DNA of 64,000 bases, from the NCBI RefSeq assembly GCF_009937995.1, contig NZ_AP021881.1:2542001-2606000 (forward strand), read 5' to 3'. Position 1 is the first letter of the stretch, and each line of letters starts with the position of its first letter. This document shows, in pieces, positions 28,211 to 37,069 of the stretch. Below the pieces are notes generated by a model, which was not told where the DNA came from, did not search any database, and saw only the letters and a list, made by a program, of their open reading frames with translations. A program made the position numbers and the translations under genes. The DNA is from Sulfuriferula nivalis (GTDB lineage Bacteria > Pseudomonadota > Gammaproteobacteria > Burkholderiales > Sulfuriferulaceae).

Positions 28211-28236
28211 GAAGCTCGGGGTCAGGTCTAGATTCG
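28211..28236 (+). repeat. 26-bp repeat, copy 2
   Basis: Nearly identical to 27574-27599 (one transition). It lies eight bases after the stop of the small secreted-protein gene. The following 100 bases up to the porin gene are AT-rich, with a weak resemblance to copies A and B (about 28281-28330). Confidence 0.75.
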
Positions 28237-28339
28237 AAGCGCAGTGTCAGGCCTTACATTCCACACATAAATTTTAACTATAAATTCAATTAGTTATATA
28301 CTAGCTTTGAAAAAATCAGATTTGCAGCATTTCTGTGAA

Positions 28340-29656
28340 TCAAAACTCCGTATGCAATCGTAAAGCCACCATATCCACAGGGCCGCGGTCGGCGTTGTAG
28401 GCGGGGTTGCGGATGTGTTGCCAGTCTGCGGTCAGACTCAGCAGTTTTGCTACTTGCCAGCTATAAAAACTCTCCAATATCAGCTCAGGCTGATAGTTCA
28501 ATGCACCATCGCCAATAAAAAATCCCAAGCCACCCGCAGCGAGATAATCACGGTGCGCTTTTGACAGTTCATTCCGAGCAAATGCAATGCCCAGCGTATC
28601 TTGCGCGCGTCCCCAGGCGGCACCTTTGAGCAGCGTGCCCGCAGACACAGACTGGTCTATTTCGGTAAATGCGTAGGTTTCGGTTTGACCATCACCCCAG
28701 CCTGCGCGGGCGAATACGCCAATGTTATCGCTGATGGACTGCTCTGCATTCAGGCCAAAACCGTATTTGATCTGCTCGCCGTGACGCACGGCACTCAGTT
28801 CTGGTGTGGTGCTGGTAGCTGCTGCTAAATTCAGGGCATCATCATAACGCGCCATGATTGCGCGGTTACGGAATGCCAACACGCGTATCTTACCTGGCTG
28901 ATTGGCAATGACATGTCCATGTTCGATTTCGATCTGGTCGCCAAAGTGGGTGAAGATTGCGCTGTCCAGGCTGGTCTGATTCGGCTGGTTAGGCTGGATA
29001 AAGCGCCCTGCACGTAATGCCCAGTTGTCGCGATACCACTCGACCGCTGTTCCCCATGAGTAACCCCGCGCATCGGCTGCATAATCATAGGAGCCTTGGT
29101 TCATGATAGACCAATTCATAAACTGGGTGCGCGGATCGTGACTGTAGGCGTTATTGTCAAAAATATCGCTCACAGCCAGATTGCCTATGGTCCAGACAAC
29201 ACGGCGTTTATCAACCATACCAGCCAATTGATTCATGTCGGAATCCTGTTGCTCGCTACCACCACCCAAACCCCAGGTCTGCCGCAAAAATAGTCGCGCC
29301 TTGTAAAGCGCTAACCGAGGTCCCGAAGTACGCGCCATTTCACCATTGGTAAAACCAGCCAGACCAGTCAAGTTTGACAGCGGCACACCTTGAGACAATT
29401 CAGGATTGAAGTAAATCTCACCCCCTGCCCAAGGCCGAAAGCCAAATGCGGCGGTGGTGGTAAAGGAATAGCTTTTTTCGTGCGCCGTGATCAGGCTGTT
29501 GGCACCTGAATAGGCCGCTGGAAACGCATCTTTGACTTGCCAGACGTAGGTGGACTGGAATTTAAGGTTGTACTCTTCGGTGTCAGCATGGCTGTACGTT
29601 GTTGCCAGCGCTAATGCGCCTGAAAGTAGCAAGACCCTGATATCAAAAGACGGCAT
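28340..29656 (-). CDS. OprB-type carbohydrate-selective porin
   Basis: 438 aa from ATG 29656, chosen over the ATG four codons upstream because GGAG lies four bases before it. Signal peptide MPSFDIRVLLLSGALALATT, then a 16-18 stranded outer-membrane barrel. FRPWAGGEIYFNPELSQG and MARTSGPRLALYKARLFLRQ are OprB-family marks, and the chain ends in a beta-strand with terminal Phe (LRLHTEF), the outer-membrane insertion signal. Substrate not predictable. It lies between the accessory island and an ArsR regulator on the same strand. Confidence 0.85.
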   Translation of the reverse strand: MPSFDIRVLLLSGALALATTYSHADTEEYNLKFQSTYVWQVKDAFPAAYSGANSLITAHEKSYSFTTTAAFGFRPWAGGEIYFNPELSQGVPLSNLTGLAGFTNGEMARTSGPRLALYKARLFLRQTWGLGGGSEQQDSDMNQLAGMVDKRRVVWTIGNLAVSDIFDNNAYSHDPRTQFMNWSIMNQGSYDYAADARGYSWGTAVEWYRDNWALRAGRFIQPNQPNQTSLDSAIFTHFGDQIEIEHGHVIANQPGKIRVLAFRNRAIMARYDDALNLAAATSTTPELSAVRHGEQIKYGFGLNAEQSISDNIGVFARAGWGDGQTETYAFTEIDQSVSAGTLLKGAAWGRAQDTLGIAFARNELSKAHRDYLAAGGLGFFIGDGALNYQPELILESFYSWQVAKLLSLTADWQHIRNPAYNADRGPVDMVALRLHTEF

Positions 29657-29738
29657 ACAACTCCACATAGCGACTTAAACTTCAAAGTCTTGGATTGTAA
29701 CAAACCGCCAAATTGAATTTATGAAAGTTTAATGAAAA

Positions 29739-30068
29739 TCAGGCAAATCCGCAGAATACATCGCGCATCAAGCTGATTAAACGCAAGGTGCGGGTATCGC
29801 CGACGCGATAATAAACTTTATTTGCATCTTTACGAGTGCGCAAAACGCCTTTGTCACGCAAGATAGCCAGATGTTGGGAGATATTACTTTGCGATGTGCC
29901 CACATGGTCGACTATATCTTGCACACTAACTTCTTTATCACCTAGCACACATAAAATTTTCAACCGCAGAGGATGCGACATCGCTTTCATGGCACGTGAG
30001 GCTTGCTCAATGTGCTCATCTTTGTCGATCAAATCAATATGTTCTAAATTTAGGTTATTGGTTGGCAT
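29739..30068 (-). CDS. ArsR-family winged-helix regulator
   Basis: 109 aa. The winged HTH reads MSHPLRLKILCVLGDKEVSV then HVGTSQSNISQHLAILRDKG, with the wing RTRKDANKVYYRVG. The metal-binding ELCVCDL motif in helix 3 is absent (VSVQDIVDH instead), so it is not a classical metal sensor. It could respond to redox state or another signal. It faces gpmI across a 102-base AT-rich intergenic and is 82 bases upstream of the porin gene; either could be its target. Confidence 0.88.
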   Translation of the reverse strand: MPTNNLNLEHIDLIDKDEHIEQASRAMKAMSHPLRLKILCVLGDKEVSVQDIVDHVGTSQSNISQHLAILRDKGVLRTRKDANKVYYRVGDTRTLRLISLMRDVFCGFA

Positions 30069-30170
30069 CGCGTAGTAAATAAGTATATAACCTAATCATT
30101 ATAATCCAACATGACACAAAATATACTAAATCCGCGTGGTAAAATAAATATAAATTAAATTTCACTCTGC

Positions 30171-31724
30171 ATGAAGAAAGAATCGCCCGTGACTCCTGCA
30201 TTATTGATCATACTAGATGGCTTCGGCTGCCGTAAATGCAACACTGACAATGCCATCGCGCAAGCAACCAAACCCAATTGGGATAAGTACTGGCAGCAAT
30301 ATCCACACACGCTCATTCAGGCTTCTGAATCTGCTGTTGGCTTGCCATCAGGGCAAATGGGCAACTCGGAAGTCGGGCATCTGAATATTGGTGCAGGACG
30401 CGTTGTTTATCAGGAATTCACCCGTATTGATCTGGCAATTAAAGGCACCTCGTTCTTTACCAACCCTGCGCTCAAACGTGCAGTTGATCTGGCGCTGGAA
30501 AATGACCGTGCCCTGCATATTCTGGGTCTGCTATCAGATGGCGGCGTACACAGTCATGAACGACATATCCACGCGATGCTGGCGATGGCTGCGCATGCGG
30601 GGCTCAAAAAAATCTATGTCCACGCATTTCTGGATGGCCGCGATACCGCGCCTAAGAGCGCTGAACTCTATCTCAAAAATCTACAAGCCAAAATAGACGA
30701 ACTTGGCGCCGGTCACATCGCCTCTATCATCGGTCGTTACTACGCCATGGACAGGGACAATCGCTGGGCGCGAGTACAAACAGCATATGATTTAATCACT
30801 CAGGGCAAAGCTGATTTCAGCGCAACTGATGCACTAGACGGACTAGCGCAAGCTTACGCACGTGGCGAAACCGACGAGTTTGTCAAAGCCACCAGCATCG
30901 TTCCCGCAGGCACGCAGCCAGTGCGCGTTGAGGACGGTGACAGCATCGTATTCATGAACTTCCGTTCAGACCGTGCAAGACAGATCTCGCGCCCATTCAT
31001 CGAACCTGATTTCAACGAATTTGAACGCCCCTATGCACCGAAAATTGCTGACTTTTGCACACTGACCGGTTATAGCGATGATTTCAATGTATCGGTTGCG
31101 TTCCCACCAGAAAAAATCCGCAACGGTTTTGGTGAACATATCGCACAACTTGGCTTGAAGCAATTACGCATCGCCGAAACCGAAAAATATCCACACGTAA
31201 CTTTTTTCTTTAACGGTGGCGAAGAGCTGGTTTACGAAGGTGAAGAACGCATTATGGTGCCATCACCCGATGTGGCCACCTACGACATGAAGCCAGAAAT
31301 GAGCGCGTTTGAACTCACAGACAAATTGGTTGATGCCATTGAGAGCAAGCGTTTCGACGCCATTATCTGCAATTACGCCAATGCTGACATGGTTGGACAC
31401 ACTGGTAATCTGGAAGCCGCCATCAAGGCCATCGAGGCCATTGATGTCTGCCTGGGTCGGGTTATTCCTGCGATGCTCGCCACAGGCGGTGAAGTCCTGA
31501 TTACCGCAGATCACGGCAATGCTGAATTGATGCTCGATGAAGTGACTCGCCAGGCCTACACTGCGCATACTACCAATCTTGTGCCTTTGCTTTATATTGG
31601 CAATCGCCCGGCACAGTTACTCAATGCTGGCGCACTGGAAGACGTCAGCCCGACTTTGCTCAACATCATGGGCGTCAAACAACCAGAAGAAATGACGGGC
31701 AAATCGCTCATCGAATACGAGTGA
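30171..31724 (+). CDS. gpmI: 2,3-bisphosphoglycerate-independent phosphoglycerate mutase
   Basis: 517 aa alkaline-phosphatase-superfamily enzyme that interconverts 3- and 2-phosphoglycerate in glycolysis with two Mn ions. Metal and catalytic motifs: ALLIILDGFGCR, GNSEVGHLNIGAG (catalytic Ser), FLDGRDTAPKSA, NYANADMVGHTG and ITADHGNAELM. Length is normal. Its stop overlaps the start of the envC-like gene by four bases (GTGA), and gpmI-envC-ctpA is a conserved proteobacterial order. Confidence 0.96.
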   Translation: MKKESPVTPALLIILDGFGCRKCNTDNAIAQATKPNWDKYWQQYPHTLIQASESAVGLPSGQMGNSEVGHLNIGAGRVVYQEFTRIDLAIKGTSFFTNPALKRAVDLALENDRALHILGLLSDGGVHSHERHIHAMLAMAAHAGLKKIYVHAFLDGRDTAPKSAELYLKNLQAKIDELGAGHIASIIGRYYAMDRDNRWARVQTAYDLITQGKADFSATDALDGLAQAYARGETDEFVKATSIVPAGTQPVRVEDGDSIVFMNFRSDRARQISRPFIEPDFNEFERPYAPKIADFCTLTGYSDDFNVSVAFPPEKIRNGFGEHIAQLGLKQLRIAETEKYPHVTFFFNGGEELVYEGEERIMVPSPDVATYDMKPEMSAFELTDKLVDAIESKRFDAIICNYANADMVGHTGNLEAAIKAIEAIDVCLGRVIPAMLATGGEVLITADHGNAELMLDEVTRQAYTAHTTNLVPLLYIGNRPAQLLNAGALEDVSPTLLNIMGVKQPEEMTGKSLIEYE

Positions 31725-32956
31725 AATTCAGTCAGTTTATTTTCACCAGCATGTGCGTTTTAAGCATCAGCGCGCATGCTGTTGATGCGCCCGACATTGC
31801 TGGCATTCATGCCAAAATAGAACAGTTACGCCAACAAAATCACGAAGCTGAAACCAATCGCAACCAGGCAAGCGATGCGCTGCAACAATCCGAACGCAGC
31901 ATTAGCGATGCCAATCGCAGCCTCTATGAATTAGAACAACAGAATACCGATATCGAACAAACCCTCGCACAACTTCACAATCAGGGGGACTCAGCACGTT
32001 CTGCAATTACACGGCAACAAAATGCACTGATGCAACTCATACGCCAGCAGTATTTATCAGGCCAGAGTGATGCTACTAAACTACTGCTAAACGGCAGCAA
32101 TCCCAATCAGACCACACGTAATTTAACCTATTTAAGCTACATCACTCGCGCACGCAACCAGTTGATCAGCAGCTTGCAACAGAATGTGACACAACTCGAC
32201 CAGCTCGCTATTGAGCAACAATCTCAACAGGCACAACTGGACAAAATTCGTGAACAACGCGAACAACAGCGCAAAATACTTGAATTAGAACGCAATAAAA
32301 AACAACAAATTGTTAAACAACTGGGTTCGCAAATCCAGCAACAACGCCAGCAAATCGCCACCTTGGAGCAAGATGAAAAACGCATGACCAAACTCATGCA
32401 AGACCTTGCCATTGCGCGCAAAAAAGCTGAAGCCGCAGCTGCCGCGCGTGCCGCTAAAGAAGCCAGAGAAGCTGCCAGAGTTGCCAAGCAATCCAGAAAA
32501 TCGACCACCAACACGCTGCCCCCACCCACACCGATTAAGCAGCCTTACACCCCGAATATTGGTCTGGGGCAACTAAAAGGTCGCCTCATCATGCCAACCC
32601 ATGGGGAACTAATCCATCGTTTTGGTACTCCACGTGAACAGGGCGCAAGTTTATGGAAAGGCTTATTTATTAAGGCTGCTTCCGGGCAGCCTGTGTATGC
32701 GGTTGCTGCTGGTCAAGTCGTGTTTGCAGACTGGATGCGCGGCTTTGGCAATCTGATTATTATTGATCATGGTGGCGGCTATATGAGTCTATACAGTAAT
32801 AATGAAACCCTGTATAAACAGACTGGTGCAACGATTAAAGCAGGCGAAACGATCGCCAGCGTTGGCAATACTGGTGGCAGTAACGAAACAGGTTTATATT
32901 TTGAACTTCGCTATCAAAGTCAGGCGTTTGACCCCAGTCCATGGATAGCAAAATAA
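31721..32956 (+). CDS. envC: EnvC-like murein hydrolase activator
   Basis: 411 aa with GTG start overlapping gpmI. Signal peptide (FIFTSMCVLSISAHA), a long coiled coil (about 24-245, rich in Gln/Glu), then a LytM/M23 domain (about 285-411). The M23 zinc ligands are degenerate: LYFELRYQ has Tyr where active enzymes have His, and the HxGxD element is replaced by GASLWKGLFIKA. That is the EnvC pattern: it activates periplasmic amidases at the division site rather than cutting peptidoglycan itself. Confidence 0.9.
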   Translation: MKFSQFIFTSMCVLSISAHAVDAPDIAGIHAKIEQLRQQNHEAETNRNQASDALQQSERSISDANRSLYELEQQNTDIEQTLAQLHNQGDSARSAITRQQNALMQLIRQQYLSGQSDATKLLLNGSNPNQTTRNLTYLSYITRARNQLISSLQQNVTQLDQLAIEQQSQQAQLDKIREQREQQRKILELERNKKQQIVKQLGSQIQQQRQQIATLEQDEKRMTKLMQDLAIARKKAEAAAAARAAKEAREAARVAKQSRKSTTNTLPPPTPIKQPYTPNIGLGQLKGRLIMPTHGELIHRFGTPREQGASLWKGLFIKAASGQPVYAVAAGQVVFADWMRGFGNLIIIDHGGGYMSLYSNNETLYKQTGATIKAGETIASVGNTGGSNETGLYFELRYQSQAFDPSPWIAK

Positions 32957-32979
32957 ACACTACAAAGGAAAGACCCGCA

Positions 32980-34440
32980 ATGCGCAACAAACTACAAAAA
33001 ATAGGCTTAGTCAGCACTGGCATATTCATCGGTGTTGCTGTTTCACTTAACTTTTCTGCAATTGCAGATCGTGAAGCTACCCAGCCGTTACCGCTGGATG
33101 AATTGCGTGCATTTACCGAAGTGTATGGCAAAATCAAAAGTGATTATGTCGAACCTGTTGAAGACAAAAAGCTTATTAGCCAGGCCATCAATGGCATGCT
33201 GTCCGGTCTTGATCCACACTCTGCCTACATGGATGCAGATGAATTCAAAGACTTGCAAGTTGGCACCCAAGGCGAGTTTGGTGGATTAGGAATAGAAGTC
33301 GGTATGGAAGATGGCTTTGTCAAAGTCGTCTCACCGATAGAAGACACGCCAGCGCAAAAAGCCGGGCTGAAAAGTGGTGATCTGATTATCAAACTTGATG
33401 ATGTGCCAGTCAAAGGCATGTCCATCAACGACGCAGTTAAACGCATGCGCGGCAAACCCAATACACCGATTACACTCACTGTTGTACGCAAAGGCATGAA
33501 CAAGCCTTTTAACGTGACACTGATACGCGCCATCATCAAGGTCAAGAGCGTTAAATTCAAACTGGTCGAACCTAATTTTGGCTATGTGCGTATTACTCAG
33601 TTCCAGGAACACACTGGCGAGAATCTGGTAGATGCGATCAATGCCTTGCTCAAAGAAAACAAAGCGCCACTAAAAGGCCTAGTACTCGATTTACGCAACG
33701 ATCCAGGTGGCTTGCTCAACAGCGCAGTTGGTGTCTCAGCCGCTTTCCTCAAGCCCAACAGTTTGGTTGTATATACCGATGGTCGTGCGGAAGATTCGAA
33801 AATGCATCTCACCGCCTCACCAGATTTTTATCTGCGCGGCAATCAGGATGACTACCTCAAAGCGTTGCCTGACTGGGTTAAATCTGTACCCATGGTAGTT
33901 CTTGTAAACAGTGGTTCTGCCTCTGCTTCCGAAATCGTAGCGGGTGCGCTGCAAGACCAAAAACGCGCTGTCATTATGGGCACGCAATCATTTGGTAAAG
34001 GTTCCGTGCAGACCATCCTGCCGCTTGGCAATGGCACCGGTATCAAACTGACTACAGCGCGCTATTTCACGCCTAGCGGTCGCTCCATCCAAGCTAAAGG
34101 TATCACCCCTGATATCGTGGTTGAAGAAGGCACAGTCGTTGGCAATAGCGAAGAGGATGGTTTCGGTGTACGCGAAGTTGATCTGGAAAATCATTTGACT
34201 AATCCAAACAGCACTGTCACTACTACCACCACAATTGTCACTCCACCTACGGTGATCACACCTGAAAATACGGGTGACAAGATGAATAAAACAAATAAGG
34301 GCAGGAGACTACTGCCTGGCGAAATTGTCTCCAAAGATGACTTCCAGCTTAATCAGGCATTGAGCTTGCTCAAAGGGATCAACATCCTTAAAACCGTGGA
34401 TGCTCCTGCAAAACCAGTCGAAACCAGCCTGGCAAAATAA
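32980..34440 (+). CDS. ctpA: C-terminal processing protease (S41 family)
   Basis: 486 aa from ATG 32980; the AAAGGAAAG ribosome-binding site sits just upstream, while the longer frame starts inside envC. N-terminal signal/membrane segment (KIGLVSTGIFIGVAVSLNF), then a tail-protease domain with an embedded PDZ (GLGIEVGMEDGFVKVVSPIE, about 95-180). Catalytic Ser in NSGSASASEIVAG and Lys in GTQSFGKGSVQ are present. A Thr-rich linker (TVTTTTTIVTPP) near the C-terminus is unusual but compatible. Degrades or trims periplasmic proteins; follows envC as usual. Confidence 0.93.
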   Translation: MRNKLQKIGLVSTGIFIGVAVSLNFSAIADREATQPLPLDELRAFTEVYGKIKSDYVEPVEDKKLISQAINGMLSGLDPHSAYMDADEFKDLQVGTQGEFGGLGIEVGMEDGFVKVVSPIEDTPAQKAGLKSGDLIIKLDDVPVKGMSINDAVKRMRGKPNTPITLTVVRKGMNKPFNVTLIRAIIKVKSVKFKLVEPNFGYVRITQFQEHTGENLVDAINALLKENKAPLKGLVLDLRNDPGGLLNSAVGVSAAFLKPNSLVVYTDGRAEDSKMHLTASPDFYLRGNQDDYLKALPDWVKSVPMVVLVNSGSASASEIVAGALQDQKRAVIMGTQSFGKGSVQTILPLGNGTGIKLTTARYFTPSGRSIQAKGITPDIVVEEGTVVGNSEEDGFGVREVDLENHLTNPNSTVTTTTTIVTPPTVITPENTGDKMNKTNKGRRLLPGEIVSKDDFQLNQALSLLKGINILKTVDAPAKPVETSLAK

Positions 34441-34441
34441 G

Positions 34442-35224
34442 ATGCAAGATGCTGACCTGTTGCGGTATAGCCGCCATATCCTGCTCAACGATATCGGCAT
34501 AACAGGTCAGCAAGCAATACTCGATGCACGCGTATTAATCGTGGGTGCAGGTGGCTTAGGTTCACCTGTCGCCCTCTATCTTGCCGCAAGTGGTGTGGGT
34601 TATATCAGCATCGCAGACAATGACAGCGTGGATCTCAGCAATCTGCAACGACAAATCATCCATCAGCACAATGCAATCGGTCAGAACAAAGCGCTATCTT
34701 CTGCAACCAGCATACAGCTACTCAACCCCAACACGCATATCAACGCAATTACAGAACGCCTGTCTGGCTCGGCATTGGCACAACAAGTTGCAGCGCACGA
34801 CATCATTATCGATGCAAGTGACAACTTTACCACCCGTCATGCCATCAATCGCGCCTGCGTCACCCACCGCAAGCCACTGGTATCGGGTGCAGCTGTGCGC
34901 TTTGATGGACAAGTCACTGTATTTGATCTGAGACAGGAAGACAGCCCTTGCTACCACTGCCTGTATCCAGACAATGGCGCAGAAGACGAAATAAGATGTA
35001 GCGAGAACGGCGTATTTTCTCCGCTGGTCGGCATCATTGGCGCCACTCAGGCCGCCGAAGCCCTCAAACTCATCACTGGTGCAGGCACTACACTGAATGG
35101 ACGACTACTGTTACTGGATGCACTCGACATGCAATGGCGCAGCATCAAACTCAAGCGTGATGCGAATTGTGCAGTATGTGGAAAAAAACCACCTAATCAC
35201 AACTACACCATTCCTAAGAACTAA
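34442..35224 (+). CDS. HesA/MoeB/ThiF-family adenylyltransferase
   Basis: 260 aa from ATG 34442, one base after the ctpA stop. E1-like fold with nucleotide-binding loop LIVGAGGLGSPVALYLAASG and the Arg-finger segment SNLQRQIIHQHNAIGQNKA. Zinc cysteines are CYHC and CAVC, and the likely catalytic Cys lies in RCSENGVFSPLVG. It adenylates the C-terminal Gly of a ubiquitin-like sulfur carrier (MoaD in molybdopterin, ThiS in thiamin synthesis). Which carrier is served cannot be decided, as no partner gene lies nearby. Confidence 0.92.
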   Translation: MQDADLLRYSRHILLNDIGITGQQAILDARVLIVGAGGLGSPVALYLAASGVGYISIADNDSVDLSNLQRQIIHQHNAIGQNKALSSATSIQLLNPNTHINAITERLSGSALAQQVAAHDIIIDASDNFTTRHAINRACVTHRKPLVSGAAVRFDGQVTVFDLRQEDSPCYHCLYPDNGAEDEIRCSENGVFSPLVGIIGATQAAEALKLITGAGTTLNGRLLLLDALDMQWRSIKLKRDANCAVCGKKPPNHNYTIPKN

Positions 35225-36750
35225 ATTCCACTAGTTATTTGCTGTTTGATGGCATGCCAATTTTCCCCAGGCAAAACCTGCGTACCCTGTTTCGTCACCG
35301 CGTCCAGCGCATCCGGTGACAAACCCAGACTCTGCAACAAGGTTGGTGCCACTTGTGTGGTAGTAACCAGATTGCTGTTTAACTTCCCTGTGCTTGCCAG
35401 TGACGGATTTGATATCAACAATGCCACATGCGTATCATCATCATCGTAACCTCCGTGTTCAGCTTTTTTCGTATCACCAAGCTTGCTGTAAATAACACCT
35501 TTTCTTGGCAACACGATCAAATCAGGGGTACGAGTATCTGTGTCTGGCGATGGTAAAGACAAACTCGCCCCATGTAACACCTGACTGATGCCAAGATGCT
35601 CACGATTACGCATCAGCGCCTCAGCAACCTGAACCGTTTTACTCTGATTGCGCAGCCAGATCAGTGCACTGCGATCTGCTGCCATAAACGCCAAAGTGCC
35701 CGGCGCCACTTGCTCAACAGCACGCGACAGCGCCTTTTCGTCTACATGATGAAGCATTTTTGGATTAACCGGTCCGTTACCATGTTTTGCTGTCACTATC
35801 AGCAATGTTGAATCCAGCAGATTCTGCTCCCGTAATGCGGCAACAATCTGTCCAATCTGCTTATCGCTGTTTGCCATAGCTGCTGCCAGTTCTGGTGTTG
35901 GCCGTCCAAATTTAGCCTGATAACCAGCCAGTTTCTGCGCTACGCTGACCGACTGTAAATTCAGTCCGAATAGCATAGGCACGGGTGCTGATATCTTTCC
36001 ATCATGCTTAAAACCATGAATTTGATTAATCAGTGCATCAACTTTGGATTGATCGTAACGTTCCGTGCCAGCAATCGACGCAGTGATTTTGTCACTTAAT
36101 TTGCCTGCACCTGCCTCAGGATTTGACCCGATTTCTGGTGTATATAAATCTTCTACACCTAGACCGCTTGGCCCATTCGCGATTTCATAGACTGGATGTT
36201 TGTCTATCCAGGCGGTATGTCCACCAGCCTGTCTGACCACTTCGAATACCGTATTAACCCGCAAATACGAATGCGGGTAAACGGGTTTGCACTCCTTACC
36301 ACCACGCGGCAACAGGCTTGCTTGCAACACGGGCTTGCCTATTTCGGCACCGGGCACATCCACTGACTCATCATAAATGACTGGCGTACCTAACTGCTGG
36401 CAATGACTGCCAGGTGAGAACAAATGTCGATCATACGACACATCAAAATACACCCCGGTGACCGCAGGTGTGCCACCCGTAATTAAGCCCATTAAGCCGG
36501 GAAATGAATCTGCCGGGCCAGCAACGTGAGCTTGAGTATAAGTAATACCTGTACGTTTTAGCCCTGCCAATGCAGAGTTTGGATGTGATGTTGAAAAATT
36601 CTGCAAATCAAGTGCATGCAAGCCATCCACACTGATCAATAACACATGTTTGATAGCACTGACTTTAGTATCTGTCTGCGCTGCAACAGGATTAACAAAC
36701 GACACAGCCAACATCAGTGCTGCAAGAGTAGGTTTAATTGTGATTTTCAT
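35221..36750 (-). CDS. Secreted alkaline-phosphatase-superfamily phosphodiesterase/nucleotide pyrophosphatase
   Basis: 509 aa from ATG 36750 (the longer frame lacks a signal at its start). Signal peptide MKITIKPTLAALMLAVSFVN with cleavage near VAAQ. Metal-binding motifs of the type I phosphodiesterase family: HVLLISVDGLHALDL near the N-terminus, LLIVTAKHGNGPVNP, and EHGGYDDDDTHVALLISNP. It should release phosphate or nucleotides from phosphodiesters in the periplasm. Its stop overlaps the convergent ThiF gene's stop. A 140-bp MITE lies 35 bases upstream and separates it from the two-component and metallophosphatase genes on the same strand. Confidence 0.85.
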   Translation of the reverse strand: MKITIKPTLAALMLAVSFVNPVAAQTDTKVSAIKHVLLISVDGLHALDLQNFSTSHPNSALAGLKRTGITYTQAHVAGPADSFPGLMGLITGGTPAVTGVYFDVSYDRHLFSPGSHCQQLGTPVIYDESVDVPGAEIGKPVLQASLLPRGGKECKPVYPHSYLRVNTVFEVVRQAGGHTAWIDKHPVYEIANGPSGLGVEDLYTPEIGSNPEAGAGKLSDKITASIAGTERYDQSKVDALINQIHGFKHDGKISAPVPMLFGLNLQSVSVAQKLAGYQAKFGRPTPELAAAMANSDKQIGQIVAALREQNLLDSTLLIVTAKHGNGPVNPKMLHHVDEKALSRAVEQVAPGTLAFMAADRSALIWLRNQSKTVQVAEALMRNREHLGISQVLHGASLSLPSPDTDTRTPDLIVLPRKGVIYSKLGDTKKAEHGGYDDDDTHVALLISNPSLASTGKLNSNLVTTTQVAPTLLQSLGLSPDALDAVTKQGTQVLPGENWHAIKQQITSGI

Positions 36751-36785
36751 TATGTATCCAGATAAATATGATGAGTTGTTATTTT

Positions 36786-36925
36786 GAGACCTTTGCACGA
36801 TGTAGCGAGCGCAGTTCAGATGAGGCGGAAATCAGCGAAAAAGCGCAGTGTACAAGTAGTACATGAACATTTTGAGCTGATTTCCAACGACATATGAACA
36901 AGCGCAGTAATCGTGCAAAGGTCTC
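36786..36925. mobile_element. 140-bp MITE with 16-bp terminal inverted repeats
   Basis: Perfect 16-bp terminal inverted repeats GAGACCTTTGCACGAT (36786-36801) and its reverse complement (36910-36925), flanked on both sides by ATTTT (36781-36785 and 36926-36930), a probable 5-bp target duplication. The interior is also largely self-complementary: GGAAATCAGC (36828-36837) pairs with GCTGATTTCC, so the whole element could fold into one long hairpin. There is no coding capacity. It is a non-autonomous element needing a transposase from elsewhere; ends starting GAGACCTTTGCA resemble those of some IS5-family elements, which is inference. Confidence 0.85.
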
Positions 36926-36930
36926 ATTTT

Positions 36931-37069
36931 GATTAATCGGAAAATTTTCCACTCTTCAAAAAACAAACCCAGCTTACCTATCCAGACTTAGCGCATCACG
37001 AACGAATTATGATTTTTTTGTTACAAAAAGATGAAAGCCCTCACCGAACAGCAAAGGTCTGACCAATAC
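36931..37069. other. Non-coding sequence between MITE and histidine kinase gene
   Basis: About 140 AT-rich bases with no credible frame. With the MITE it makes up a gap of some 320 bases between two minus-strand genes. I see no clear terminator for the kinase gene and no clear promoter for the phosphodiesterase gene. Confidence 0.4.

Noticed and set aside
30098-30105. TATAAT as a gpmI or arsR promoter
   Set aside because: A perfect -10-like hexamer occurs, but no acceptable -35 at the right spacing on either strand.
37051-37064. A second MITE end (GCAAAGGTCTGACC) near the kinase stop
   Set aside because: Only 9-10 bases resemble the MITE terminus, with no partner end or target duplication.
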